This document shows positions 15,187 to 23,119 of a DNA stretch of 26,466 nt, piece after piece. A program made the translations under genes and the position numbers. Where the stretch lies: contig NZ_JAUMTY010000021.1 of the NCBI RefSeq assembly GCF_030530965.1, forward strand, positions 11,857 to 38,322, given 5' to 3'. The notes beneath the pieces are model-generated. The model worked only from the letters and a program-made list of their open reading frames with translations. It ran no database searches and was not told where the DNA came from. How positions within the stretch are numbered: the stretch's first letter is position 1; each line of letters opens with the position of its first letter. Origin of the DNA: Corynebacterium sp. (lineage in GTDB: Bacteria > Actinomycetota > Actinomycetes > Mycobacteriales > Mycobacteriaceae).

Positions 15187-16482
15187 CTAGTGGAACTGGC
15201 CTTCCTCCGTGGAACCCTTCAGCGCAACCGTCGAGGAGTTCGGGTCCACCGTGGTGGCAACCCGGTCGAAGTAGCCGGCACCGACCTCCCGCTGGTGCTT
15301 GACGGCGGTGAATCCGCGCTCCTTGGCAGCCTCGAACTCGCGGTTCTGCAGGTCCACGAAGGCCGTCATCTGCTCGCGTGCATAGCCGTAGGCTAGGTCG
15401 AACATCGAGTAGTTCAGTGAGTGGAAACCAGCCAAGGTGATGAACTGGAACTTGAAGCCCATCTTGCCCAGCTCGTTCTGGAACTTCGCGATCTCGTCTT
15501 TCTCCAGGTGCGAGGACCAGTTGAACGACGGCGAGCAGTTGTACGCCAGCAGCTGGTCGGGGAACTCCTCGTGGACACCGTCGGCGAACTTCTTGGCCAG
15601 CTCCAGGTCAGGCGTGCCGGTCTCCATCCAGATGAGGTCCGCGTAGGGGGCGTAGGACTTGGCGCGCGCGATACACGGCTCGATCCCGTTCTGAACGTGG
15701 TAGTAGCCTTCAGCGGTGCGGTCGCCCGTAATGAACTTCTGGTCGCGCTCGTCGACGTCCGAGGTAATCAGCGTCGCGGCCTCGGCGTCGGTGCGGGCAA
15801 CGATCACGGTCGGCGTGTTCAGAACGTCCGCCGCCAGCCGCGCCGACGACAGCGTGCGGATGTGCTGCTGCGTGGGGATCAGCACCTTGCCGCCCAGGTG
15901 ACCACACTTCTTCTCCGAAGCCAGCTGATCCTCCCAGTGGGTACCGGCCGCACCGGCCTGAATCATGGCCTTCTGTAGCTCGAAGACGTTCAGAGCACCA
16001 CCGAAGCCGGCTTCGGCGTCGGCAACGATGGGGACCAGCCAGTTATCGACGGCGGTGTCGCCCTCGATGCGCGCAACCTCGTCGGCACGAAGAAGTGCAT
16101 TGTTGATGCGGCGCACGATCTGCGGAACAGAGTTAGCAGGGTACAGAGACTGGTCAGGGTAGGTCTGAGCGGCCAAGTTAGCGTCGCCCGCAACCTGCCA
16201 ACCGGACAGGTACACGGCCTTCAGCCCAGCGCGAACTTGCTGGACAGCCTGGTTACCGGTGAGAGCGCCGAGGGCGTTGATGTAGCCGTCGCCCTCTTCG
16301 TGGATGGCGTCAAAAAGGATTTCGGCGCCGCGCCGGGCGAGGGTGTTTTCCTCGACGACGGTGCCCTGGAGCGCTTCGACATCTTCCGCAGTGTAGTTGC
16401 GGGTGATGCCCTTCCAGCGAGGGTTGGTTTCCCAATCCTTCTTGATTTCTTCAGCGGTACGGGCCTGTCCAACCGTAGACAT
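15187..16482 (-). CDS. aceA: Isocitrate lyase
   Basis: Isocitrate lyase splits isocitrate into succinate and glyoxylate, the first committed step of the glyoxylate shunt needed for growth on acetate or fatty acids. The 431-residue product carries the family signature KKCGHLGGKVLIP with catalytic Cys193, plus WLVPIVADAEAGFGG (about 149-162) for metal binding and QLLAYNCSPSFNW near the C-terminal third. Length is normal for bacterial ICL1. ATG 16482 is chosen because AGGAG lies 8 nt upstream; a GTG at 16491 is built into that AGGAGTG and so cannot be the main start. It is transcribed divergently from aceB across a shared 505-bp control region and is followed by a hairpin and ramB. Confidence 0.97.
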   Translation of the reverse strand: MSTVGQARTAEEIKKDWETNPRWKGITRNYTAEDVEALQGTVVEENTLARRGAEILFDAIHEEGDGYINALGALTGNQAVQQVRAGLKAVYLSGWQVAGDANLAAQTYPDQSLYPANSVPQIVRRINNALLRADEVARIEGDTAVDNWLVPIVADAEAGFGGALNVFELQKAMIQAGAAGTHWEDQLASEKKCGHLGGKVLIPTQQHIRTLSSARLAADVLNTPTVIVARTDAEAATLITSDVDERDQKFITGDRTAEGYYHVQNGIEPCIARAKSYAPYADLIWMETGTPDLELAKKFADGVHEEFPDQLLAYNCSPSFNWSSHLEKDEIAKFQNELGKMGFKFQFITLAGFHSLNYSMFDLAYGYAREQMTAFVDLQNREFEAAKERGFTAVKHQREVGAGYFDRVATTVDPNSSTVALKGSTEEGQFH

Positions 16483-16692
16483 TGTGCTCACTCCTATGAG
16501 GTCTAAGTTCTGGAGACATTGACACCCACATATCGGGCTAAGTCCGTAGAAAACCGGACATTGCGATTTCGGTGAATGTCTGTGTAGCCGGTGGCCGTGG
16601 TGGCCTCGTTGGCGTGGTCTTAACCTTTACCGATGAGAAAACGCACGTCAATGACTTTTCTGATCGTATCTTTGTGCGGGGGTAGTGGGGGA

Positions 16693-16711
16693 TTTTGCAA
16701 AGTTTGCAAAC
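16693..16711. promoter_or_regulatory. RamB operator, two overlapping TTTGCAAA cores
   Basis: TTTTGCAAA (16693-16701) is followed directly by GTTTGCAAAC (16702-16711). Read on the minus strand, 16694-16706 gives CAAACTTTGCAAA, matching the published 13-bp RamB motif (A-A/G-AACTTTGCAAA, from memory) at about 12 of 13 positions; the second core is also RamB-like on the plus strand (CAAAGTTTGCAAA). The two cores are one helical turn apart, suggesting cooperative binding. The ramB gene itself is 1.6 kb away. Confidence 0.8.
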
Positions 16712-16722
16712 TTACGCCACCG

Positions 16723-16738
16723 TATGTTTCAGATCACA
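16723..16738. promoter_or_regulatory. GlxR (CRP-like) site candidate in the aceA/aceB region
   Basis: The 16-mer at this position matches the GlxR/CRP consensus TGTGANNTANNTCACA at about 9 of 12 defined bases, with a perfect TCACA right half and a poorer left half. A second, weaker 16-mer with an intact TCACA half lies at 16820-16835. cAMP-GlxR control of aceB is known in C. glutamicum; use of these particular sites is inferred. Confidence 0.45.
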
Positions 16739-16892
16739 AAATCGACAACCGGCAATGAGCTGCATTAATACAAAATATGATCTAGATAACTGGGTGCTGT
16801 GGCTCGCATCACTCCATAGTGTTTTGTGGATCACAGCAAAAAAGAGCGGGGGGAGCTGACGGGATATCTGGCACCGATTAGCTAAAAAGTGT

Positions 16893-16920
16893 TTCGCCGC
16901 ACACCGAACTCCCTTAGGGT
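16893..16920 (+). promoter_or_regulatory. Candidate aceB promoter
   Basis: TTCGCC (16893-16898) and TAGGGT (16915-16920) are separated by 16 nt and would place the start of transcription near 16927, giving a leader of about 60 nt ending in the AAGGAG ribosome site. The -10 fits the loose TAnnnT pattern, and the -35 is poor, as expected for a promoter needing an activator such as RamA. Confidence 0.4.
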
Positions 16921-16987
16921 TAGCCACACCAGTGTTAGCAACACCACCGAGAACAGTTGTCGTTCCGAATGTTCCGAAGGAGAAGCT

Positions 16988-19189
16988 ATGACAACCGCCA
17001 CGTCCGACACCACACCCCGCACCAAAGTCGCTGGCCTCCAGGTGGCCACCACTCTTTATGACTTCATTACCGGCTCGGTTCTTCCCCGCACCGGCCAGGA
17101 CCCCGACGCTTTCTGGTCCGGCTTCGCGGACATCGTGAAAACCTATACGCCTCGCAATAAGGAACTCTTAGCCCGCCGCGAGGAACTGCAAACCAAGCTC
17201 AACGAGTGGTACACCGAGCACCCCGGCGAGCAAAACATCGACGATTACGACGCCTTCCTCCACGAGATCGGCTACGTGGTGGACAATGACGATGACTTCC
17301 AGATCGACCCCGTCAATATCGACCCCGAAATCTCGGAAACCAGTGGCCCTCAGCTGGTGGTTCCCGTGCTCAACGCCCGCTTCGCGCTGAACGCCGCCAA
17401 CGCACGGTGGGGTTCGTTATATGACGCTCTCTACGGCACCGACGCCATCCCCGAAGACGGCGGAGCAGAAAAGGGCAACGGTGGCTACAACAAAGTCCGT
17501 GGCGATAAGGTCATCGCATGGTCGCGTGACTTCCTCGACAAGGCAGTTCCCCTGGTCGACGCGTCCCACCACGATGTCACCCGATACGACATTTCCGACG
17601 GCTCCTTCGTCGGCTATGTCAATGACGAGAAGCATGAGCTGCGCGAACCGGACGTCTACGCCGGATATGCCGGGGACAAGTCCAACCCCACGTCGATTTT
17701 GTTGCGGCACAACGGGCTGTACATCGACATTTTGATCGACCCCGAATCCCCCATCGGATCCACCGACAAGGCCGGAGTCAAGGATATTATTCTCGACGCC
17801 GCCGTCAGCACGTTGATCGACTTTGAGGACTCCGTGGCCGCCGTCGATGCCACCGATAAAACCCTGGGATATAGCAACTGGTTCCAGCTGAACACCGGTG
17901 AGCTGGAAGAAGAAGTGACCAAGGGAGACAAGACGTTCACCCGTCGGCTGAACCCCGACCGCGAATACACCAGCCCGGACGGCGAATCCTTCACCGTTCA
18001 CGGCCGTACCTTGATGTTTACCCGCAATGTGGGCCACCTTATGACCAACCCGGCGATCCTGCTGGAGGACGGGTCCGAGGTGTTCGAGGGGATCATGGAC
18101 ACCGTCATGACCGCCGTGTGCGGCATCCCGGGGATTGACAAAAACAACCCCATGTACAACTCCAGCAATGGCTCGATTTACATCGTGAAGCCCAAGCAGC
18201 ACGGGCCGGAGGAAGTGGAATTCACCAACGACCTGCTGGGTGCCACCGAGAAGCTCCTGGGCCTCCCGGAGAACACCATCAAGGTCGGGGTGATGGATGA
18301 AGAGCGACGGACCACGCTGAACCTCGATGCATGTATCAAGGCCGTGTCCAAGCGGCTCGCGTTCATTAACACGGGCTTCCTGGACCGCACCGGCGACGAA
18401 ATCCACACCTCCATGGAAGCCGGCCCCATGATCCGCAAGGGCGAAATGAAATCCGCCCCCTGGATGCAGGGCTACGAGGACAACAATGTCGACGCTGGCA
18501 TCGCTCACGGACTGCCCGGCAAGGCGCAGATCGGTAAGGGCATGTGGGCAAAGACCGAGCTCATGGCCGACATGTTGGCCGAAAAGATCAGCCAGCCCGA
18601 ACAAGGTGCCACCACCGCGTGGGTTCCGTCGCCCACCGCAGCGACGCTGCACGCCACGCACTATCACCAGGTGGACGTGTTTACCGTCGACGAGAAACTC
18701 CGCGCTGCTGGGCGTCGTGATAACTACCGCGACCGCCTGACCGTCCCCGTCTCGCCGGACGGAAAGTGGAGTGACGAGGACATTAAGGAAGAGGTGGACA
18801 ACAACTGCCAGTCCATCCTGGGCTACGTCATCCGGTGGGTGGAGCAGGGCGTGGGGTGCTCCAAGATTCCGGATATTCACGACGTTGACCTCATGGAAGA
18901 CCGCGCGACGCTGCGAATTTCCTCACAGCTGCTGGCCAACTGGCTGCGCCACGGCATCATCACGGAGGATTACGTGATCGAGGCTCTGAAGCGCATGGCG
19001 AAAGTCGTCGATAAGCAAAATGAGGGAGACCCGGCGTACCGCCCGATGTCGGCTGATTACGACAAGTCGATTGGCTGGCAGGCGGCGAAGGACCTGATTT
19101 TGGACGGGACGACGTCGCCCTCTGGCTACACCGAGCCGATCCTGCACCGGCGCCGTCGCGAATTCAAGGAACGCGAGGGGATCGCATAG
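16988..19189 (+). CDS. aceB: Malate synthase G
   Basis: Malate synthase G condenses glyoxylate with acetyl-CoA to malate, completing the glyoxylate shunt with the divergent aceA. The 733-residue length is typical of the monomeric G isoform (about 720-740) and excludes the shorter A form. Characteristic segments are FEDSVAAVDATDKTLGYSNW, GRTLMFTRNVGHL (substrate Arg), KQHGPEEVEF near 403-412, LKVGVMDEERRT-like active-site strand (KVGVMDEERRTTLNL) and FINTGFLDRTGDEIHTSMEAG. The start is ATG 16988, preceded by AAGGAGAAGCT; the frame continues upstream to 16889, but those 33 residues lie over the promoter. Corynebacteria usually call this gene aceB although the enzyme is of the GlcB type. Confidence 0.96.
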   Translation: MTTATSDTTPRTKVAGLQVATTLYDFITGSVLPRTGQDPDAFWSGFADIVKTYTPRNKELLARREELQTKLNEWYTEHPGEQNIDDYDAFLHEIGYVVDNDDDFQIDPVNIDPEISETSGPQLVVPVLNARFALNAANARWGSLYDALYGTDAIPEDGGAEKGNGGYNKVRGDKVIAWSRDFLDKAVPLVDASHHDVTRYDISDGSFVGYVNDEKHELREPDVYAGYAGDKSNPTSILLRHNGLYIDILIDPESPIGSTDKAGVKDIILDAAVSTLIDFEDSVAAVDATDKTLGYSNWFQLNTGELEEEVTKGDKTFTRRLNPDREYTSPDGESFTVHGRTLMFTRNVGHLMTNPAILLEDGSEVFEGIMDTVMTAVCGIPGIDKNNPMYNSSNGSIYIVKPKQHGPEEVEFTNDLLGATEKLLGLPENTIKVGVMDEERRTTLNLDACIKAVSKRLAFINTGFLDRTGDEIHTSMEAGPMIRKGEMKSAPWMQGYEDNNVDAGIAHGLPGKAQIGKGMWAKTELMADMLAEKISQPEQGATTAWVPSPTAATLHATHYHQVDVFTVDEKLRAAGRRDNYRDRLTVPVSPDGKWSDEDIKEEVDNNCQSILGYVIRWVEQGVGCSKIPDIHDVDLMEDRATLRISSQLLANWLRHGIITEDYVIEALKRMAKVVDKQNEGDPAYRPMSADYDKSIGWQAAKDLILDGTTSPSGYTEPILHRRRREFKEREGIA

Positions 19190-19203
19190 GTTCCGCGCGG
19201 TCC

Positions 19204-19232
19204 TGCGGCGGATCCGCGCCGGGCCCGCCGCA
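19204..19232 (+). terminator. GC hairpin downstream of aceB
   Basis: TGCGGCG (19204-19210) pairs perfectly with CGCCGCA (19226-19232) around a 15-nt GC-rich loop that can pair further internally. It lies 15 bp after the aceB stop codon. There is no U-tract. It probably ends or attenuates aceB transcription before the beta-phosphoglucomutase gene, which has its own candidate promoter. Confidence 0.5.
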
Positions 19233-19270
19233 TAGGATCCTTCCGCGTTGGTGCTGTAACTGCTGCGTCT

Positions 19271-19299
19271 GTCACAGGTGATGGGTACCCTCATACGTA
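19271..19299 (+). promoter_or_regulatory. Candidate pgmB promoter with palindromic spacer
   Basis: GTCACA (19271-19276) and TACGTA (19294-19299) are 17 nt apart, and the predicted start lies about 25 nt before the GTG start of the HAD gene. The spacer contains the perfect 8-bp palindrome GGGTACCC (19283-19290), well placed for a repressor of sugar-phosphorylase genes. No regulator for it is encoded in the window. Confidence 0.35.
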
Positions 19300-19329
19300 G
19301 ACGGTGAAGGTCGAGCAGAAAGGTAACTT

Positions 19330-20106
19330 GTGGTGACGCAGTCAGCAGATACACCAACGCTTCAGGATCTTCTGAAATTCAAGGTCGTGCTCTTCGACCT
19401 CGATGGGGTTCTCACGCCGACGGCGACGCTCCACCAGCAGGCGTGGGCGACGATGTTCCAGGCGTTCCTGGCAGAGCGCGGCGAGCGCGCCTACACCGAC
19501 CAGGATTACTTCGATTACCTGGACGGGCGTCGTCGGGATGAGGCCATTCAAGCGCTCTTAGAATCGCGCGGCATCTCTCTTCCTTATGATCGTGCCGACG
19601 CAGGCCTCGATGGCGACGACAACCCCACCGATAACACCATCACCGGGTTAGGGCTGCGCAAGAACCGCGACTTCCTCGACCTTCTTAAGCGCGGAATGGA
19701 TCCGTATCCTGGCTCTTTGCAGCTGCTTCACGCGATGAAGGAACACAACGAGTCCCACCCGTCGGATGCTGTGCAGATGGGTGTGGTGTCGTCGTCAAAG
19801 AACACGTCGAGGGTTCTGGAATCAGCCGGGCTCACTGATTATTTCCCCCATGTTGTCGACGGGACCATCGCTGAGGAGAAAAAGCTCAAGGGGAAGCCGG
19901 CGCCCGATACCTATGTTTATGGTGCTGAATTGTTCGGCCTCACCCCTGCCGACGCCGTCGTCGTTGAGGACGCCACCAGCGGTGTGGCCGCGGGCCGTGC
20001 GGGTGAATTTGGGTACGTTCTCGGCGTCAATCGTGGTGCTGGGAAAGGCGCGTTGCTGAAGGCCGGGGCCGATGCCGTCGTTGACGACCTCGGCGAGCTG
20101 GTGTAA
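19330..20106 (+). CDS. pgmB: Beta-phosphoglucomutase (HAD superfamily)
   Basis: This 258-residue cytosolic HAD enzyme is predicted to convert beta-D-glucose-1-phosphate to glucose-6-phosphate. Motif I is VVLFDLDGVLTPT with the nucleophile Asp23 and acid/base Asp25; a cap domain follows (KNRDFLDLL region), then motif II VVSSSKNTSRVLE, Lys in EEKKLKGKPAPDTY and motif IV VVEDATSGVAAGRAG near 210-224. The DxD pair with a C1-cap is the mutase/phosphatase subfamily pattern. The start is a GTG at 19330 after GAAAGG; a second GTG directly follows, so either codon could be used. It stands 113 bp before a GH65 phosphorylase gene on the same strand. These two enzymes are a classic pair, since GH65 phosphorylases release beta-glucose-1-phosphate. 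Confidence 0.9.
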   Translation: MVTQSADTPTLQDLLKFKVVLFDLDGVLTPTATLHQQAWATMFQAFLAERGERAYTDQDYFDYLDGRRRDEAIQALLESRGISLPYDRADAGLDGDDNPTDNTITGLGLRKNRDFLDLLKRGMDPYPGSLQLLHAMKEHNESHPSDAVQMGVVSSSKNTSRVLESAGLTDYFPHVVDGTIAEEKKLKGKPAPDTYVYGAELFGLTPADAVVVEDATSGVAAGRAGEFGYVLGVNRGAGKGALLKAGADAVVDDLGELV

Positions 20107-20219
20107 AAAAGGCCCCCTGCCAGCCAACCCACAACCTACGGATCGGTAGCCTGGTCGATAGGCTGTGACTGCAGCAGCTCATGCCGTTAACGTCACCACA
20201 AGGACCCCTAGGAGAGTGA

Positions 20220-22796
20220 ATGAGCCCGAAAGCATCGCAAGCGACGTCGGAAGCTTTTCTTGCTGCCCGTCGCCATGGACATAAGGACCAAAAGGGCTCG
20301 ATTGATGACGGCCGCCAGGACGGATTACTGGCCCGCGCCGACGGCCACCACCACGGGGTTGACCCTGAGTCCACCATCGACCGCGAAAACAATCCCGTCG
20401 ACCCGTGGCGGCTCATTGAACGCGTCCCCAACCGCATGGACCTGGGGGTATCTGAATCCATCTTTGCCCTCTCCAACGGGTACATGGGTATGCGCGCGAA
20501 CCCCTCCGAAGGGCGCGACTCCGCCTACCACGGCACCTACATCAACGGCCTCCACGAAACATGGAACATCCGCCACGCGGAGGACGCCTACGGCTTAGCC
20601 CGCAAGGGGCAGACCTTGGTTTCGGCACCCGATGCCAAGCCGATGCGTCTATATATTGACGACGAACCCCTCCGCTTGGGCAGCGCCGACCTCGAAGACT
20701 ACGAGCGCGTCCTGGACTTCCGCGAGGGCATCCTGCGCCGCAACCTCATTTGGCGCACCCCGTCGGGCAAGCGCGTGCGGGTGACGTCCGAGCGGATGAT
20801 CTCCTTCCAGGAGAAACACCTGGCCATCATGAGTTTGGAGGTTGAGCTTCTCGACGCCGACGCGGCCGTCGTTATTTCGTCGCAAATTCTGAACCGCCAG
20901 GATGGCGAGGACGAATACCACGGTGGGGGCAACGGGAACAGCACGAACAGTGCCGCGGAAAAGGACCCACGCCAGGGCGAAACGATTGAAGAGCGCGTCC
21001 TGATCCCGACATTCCGGGCCCACCCCGCGCCAGAGCGCGCCACGTTGGGATACCGGTGTGCCGAGTCCGGCATGACCGTGACCTGCAGCATGGACCACAA
21101 GTTGACGGTGGACATGCCGGGTGCGGAATCGCTGAACACGCGTGAAGAAGCGGGCGTGGAAGTGGATGCGCGCGTGCGTGACGATAACGCCCGCGTTGTT
21201 CACCACCTCAATGGCAAACAAGGAATGACGATACGGCTGGAAAAGTTCGTGTCCTACCATTCCTCCCGCCATGTGGCGGCTGAGGAGCTGGCCTTCCGCT
21301 GTGCGCGCACGATTAACCGCGCGGTGCAGGTGGGATTCCCTGCCTTGCAGCAGAACCAGCGGGAATGGCTCAATGCGTTCTGGGAACGCTCCGACGTGGA
21401 AATCACTGGCCAGCCGGCCATCCAGCAGGCCGTGCGGTGGAACCTGTTCCAGCTGGTACAGGCCTCGGCGCGTGCCGATGGGCATGGCATCCCCGCGAAA
21501 GGAATGACCGGGTCCGGCTACGGCGGCCACTATTTCTGGGATACGGAAATTTATGTCATGCCGTTCCTGAGCTACACGAACCCGTCGTTCGCCAGGAACG
21601 CGATGCGGTTCCGTTTCCTCATGCTTCCCGCTGCTCAGGAGCGTGCCCGGGAGCTATCTCACGACGGAGCGTTGTTCCCGTGGCGCACCATTAACGGTCT
21701 GGAATCAAGTGCGTATTACGCGGCAGGAACCGCCCAGTACCACATTGATGCGGACATTGCGTACGCCCTCATGAAGTACGTGTATGCGTCGGGAGATACG
21801 GATTTCCTGCTGCGTGAAGGGATCCACATTTTGGTGGGTACGGCGCGGTTCTGGATGTCGTTGGGCTTCTTTGACCGGGATGGCGAATTCAATATTCACT
21901 CCGTCACCGGGCCTGACGAGTACACCACCGTGGTGAACAACAACCTCTACACCAATGTCATGGCGGAATATAACTTGCGCGTGGCTGCGGATGTTGTTCG
22001 TCAAATGAAGGCCGACCGCCCCAATGACTACGCTGACCTGGCGAAACAGTATGGCCTGGATGAGGAAGAAATAGAGCTGTGGGATAAAGCAGCCGAGCAC
22101 ATGCACATCTTGCTGGACCCGAAGTTGGGGATCCACCCCCAGGATGACCAGTTCCTGGAGCGCGAGCGCTGGAACCTCGACGACCCCGCAGTCGGTCCGA
22201 AGCGCCCGCTGTTGCTGCACTACCACCCGCTCACCATCTACCGCTACCAGATCATCAAGCAGGCCGACGTCGTGTTGGCGCTGTTCCTGCGCGGTAACCG
22301 GTTCACCCGGGAAGAGAAGCTGGCCGACTACAACTACTACGACGAGTTAACTACGGGCGATTCGACCCTGTCCGCCGTCGTCCAGTCCATCGTCGCTGCG
22401 GAGCTGGACCTCAAAGACAAGGCGATGGATTTCTTCCTCCGTGGCCTGTTCGTGGACCTGGGCAACTTGCACGGGAACACGAAAGATGGTGTCCACATTG
22501 CGTCCACCGGCGGTGTGTGGTCCGCGCTCGTGTACGGCTTCGGCGGGTTCCGCGATTACGAGGGCCGCTACAGCATCAACCCGCGGCTGCCCGACGAGTG
22601 GGAAGAGCTCATTTACCGGATCACTCTTCACGGGTGCCGCATTCGCGTCGCTATCCGACGTCACTCCGTCGAACTCGTGGTGGAAGAGGGGCTTCACGAC
22701 GTCGGCCCCATTGAGGTCGGTGGCCGCGAAGTTGTCGTGACTCACGAGCCGATGACCATTGCTTTGCCTGGTGAGCGCAACCTCGACGACGACTAA
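20220..22796 (+). CDS. GH65 disaccharide phosphorylase (trehalose/maltose/kojibiose phosphorylase type)
   Basis: This 858-residue glycoside hydrolase family 65 enzyme should phosphorolyse an alpha-glucosyl disaccharide to glucose and beta-glucose-1-phosphate. Landmarks are an N-terminal beta-sandwich region (FALSNGYMGMR), HYFWDTEIYVMPFL (about 437-450) in the catalytic barrel, the proposed general acid Glu567 in VTGPDEYTTVVNNN, the KQADVV motif (680-685) and STGGVW phosphate-site loop. A His/Asp-rich, probably disordered extension of about 60 residues precedes the conserved start, and a Gly/Asn-rich insertion (GGGNGNSTNS) lies near residue 240. AGGAG stands 7 nt before ATG 20220. Trehalose is a likely substrate in a corynebacterium, but maltose or kojibiose cannot be excluded from the sequence. 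It is paired with pgmB. Confidence 0.9.
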   Translation: MSPKASQATSEAFLAARRHGHKDQKGSIDDGRQDGLLARADGHHHGVDPESTIDRENNPVDPWRLIERVPNRMDLGVSESIFALSNGYMGMRANPSEGRDSAYHGTYINGLHETWNIRHAEDAYGLARKGQTLVSAPDAKPMRLYIDDEPLRLGSADLEDYERVLDFREGILRRNLIWRTPSGKRVRVTSERMISFQEKHLAIMSLEVELLDADAAVVISSQILNRQDGEDEYHGGGNGNSTNSAAEKDPRQGETIEERVLIPTFRAHPAPERATLGYRCAESGMTVTCSMDHKLTVDMPGAESLNTREEAGVEVDARVRDDNARVVHHLNGKQGMTIRLEKFVSYHSSRHVAAEELAFRCARTINRAVQVGFPALQQNQREWLNAFWERSDVEITGQPAIQQAVRWNLFQLVQASARADGHGIPAKGMTGSGYGGHYFWDTEIYVMPFLSYTNPSFARNAMRFRFLMLPAAQERARELSHDGALFPWRTINGLESSAYYAAGTAQYHIDADIAYALMKYVYASGDTDFLLREGIHILVGTARFWMSLGFFDRDGEFNIHSVTGPDEYTTVVNNNLYTNVMAEYNLRVAADVVRQMKADRPNDYADLAKQYGLDEEEIELWDKAAEHMHILLDPKLGIHPQDDQFLERERWNLDDPAVGPKRPLLLHYHPLTIYRYQIIKQADVVLALFLRGNRFTREEKLADYNYYDELTTGDSTLSAVVQSIVAAELDLKDKAMDFFLRGLFVDLGNLHGNTKDGVHIASTGGVWSALVYGFGGFRDYEGRYSINPRLPDEWEELIYRITLHGCRIRVAIRRHSVELVVEEGLHDVGPIEVGGREVVVTHEPMTIALPGERNLDDD

Positions 22797-22814
22797 CGTC
22801 GGGCTTATACCGGA

Positions 22815-22855
22815 CTGACACCGCCAGCCCCCAACCGGGGGCATCGAGTTGTCAG
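22815..22855 (+). terminator. Two-tier hairpin after the GH65 gene
   Basis: An inner stem GCCCCC (22827-22832)/GGGGGC (22837-22842) with a 4-nt loop AACC is enclosed by an outer stem CTGACA (22815-22820)/TGTCAG (22850-22855). It starts 19 bp after the stop codon. There is no U-tract, but both stems are perfect, so a terminator is likely. Confidence 0.6.
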
Positions 22856-23037
22856 GAAATGTCCGTGTTTCTACCTAAACTGGCCTGTTGAGGCTACGCT
22901 AACGGGCTGCATCGCACGAAGAAAACAGCATTAACATTGCAGGTCATGGCCGAAAAATTCCACCTATTTATCTGAATGGTCAGTGGGGGTAAAGAATTAC
23001 GCAAAGACGTAGTTGCGAAAAACCCGTCTTGACCACT

Positions 23038-23053
23038 AGTGATGTGTATCACG
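23038..23053. promoter_or_regulatory. GlxR-like operator upstream of sdhC
   Basis: GTGAT (23039-23043) and ATCAC (23048-23052) form a perfect inverted repeat with a GTGT centre; the 16-mer fits TGTGANNTANNTCACA at about 9 of 12 defined positions. It lies 40-55 bp upstream of the candidate -10 TACAGT. GlxR repression of sdhCAB is known in C. glutamicum, so this is a good candidate for the corresponding site. Confidence 0.6.
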
Positions 23054-23092
23054 CGGTAGCAGTGTAAGTGGAGTGGACCTCCCTCGTCGTCG

Positions 23093-23098
23093 TACAGT
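23093..23098 (+). promoter_or_regulatory. Candidate proximal -10 of sdhCAB
   Basis: TACAGT lies 21 nt before the sdhC ATG and would give a leader of about 15 nt that includes the GGAGGTG ribosome site. No good -35 is visible 17 nt upstream, which fits a promoter dependent on an activator. Confidence 0.35.
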
Positions 23099-23119
23099 AA
23101 GGCTGACACTGGAGGTGCC

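Larger units (their letters stand above)
16483..16987. promoter_or_regulatory. Divergent aceA/aceB control region
   Basis: This 505-bp non-coding region separates divergent aceA (leftward) and aceB (rightward). Its left part is GC-rich. The centre (about 16690-16840) is AT-rich and holds TTTGCAAA repeats, runs of five G (16678-16682 and 16687-16691) resembling RamA sites, and GlxR-like elements. A further run of six G lies near 16845-16850. No ORF here has a supportable start. I could not place a convincing -10 for aceA; the aceB promoter is annotated separately. Control by both RamA (activation) and RamB (repression) at this locus is known in C. glutamicum. Confidence 0.75.
22797..23119. promoter_or_regulatory. 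GH65-sdhC intergenic region with sdhCAB regulatory sites
   Basis: This 323-bp non-coding stretch begins with a hairpin that probably terminates the GH65 transcript. Next come a TACGCT -10-like hexamer around 22897-22902, a TGGGGGT G-run (22984-22990) resembling a RamA site, a GCAAAG core (23001-23006, CTTTGC on the minus strand) reminiscent of a half RamB box, a GlxR-like palindrome (23038-23053) and a proximal -10 candidate TACAGT (23093-23098). I find no ORF or RNA gene. The arrangement suggests more than one promoter and multiple carbon-source inputs, as known for sdhCAB in corynebacteria. Confidence 0.6.

Noticed and set aside
16889..16987. 33-residue N-terminal extension of malate synthase
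   Set aside because: It overlaps the candidate promoter, and ATG 16988 has an excellent AAGGAG ribosome site and gives the normal protein length.
17417..18880. A 487-codon open frame on the minus strand opposite aceB
   Set aside because: It is antisense to the conserved malate synthase gene and shows the low-complexity Gly/Val/His composition of a shadow frame; there is no start signal or motif.
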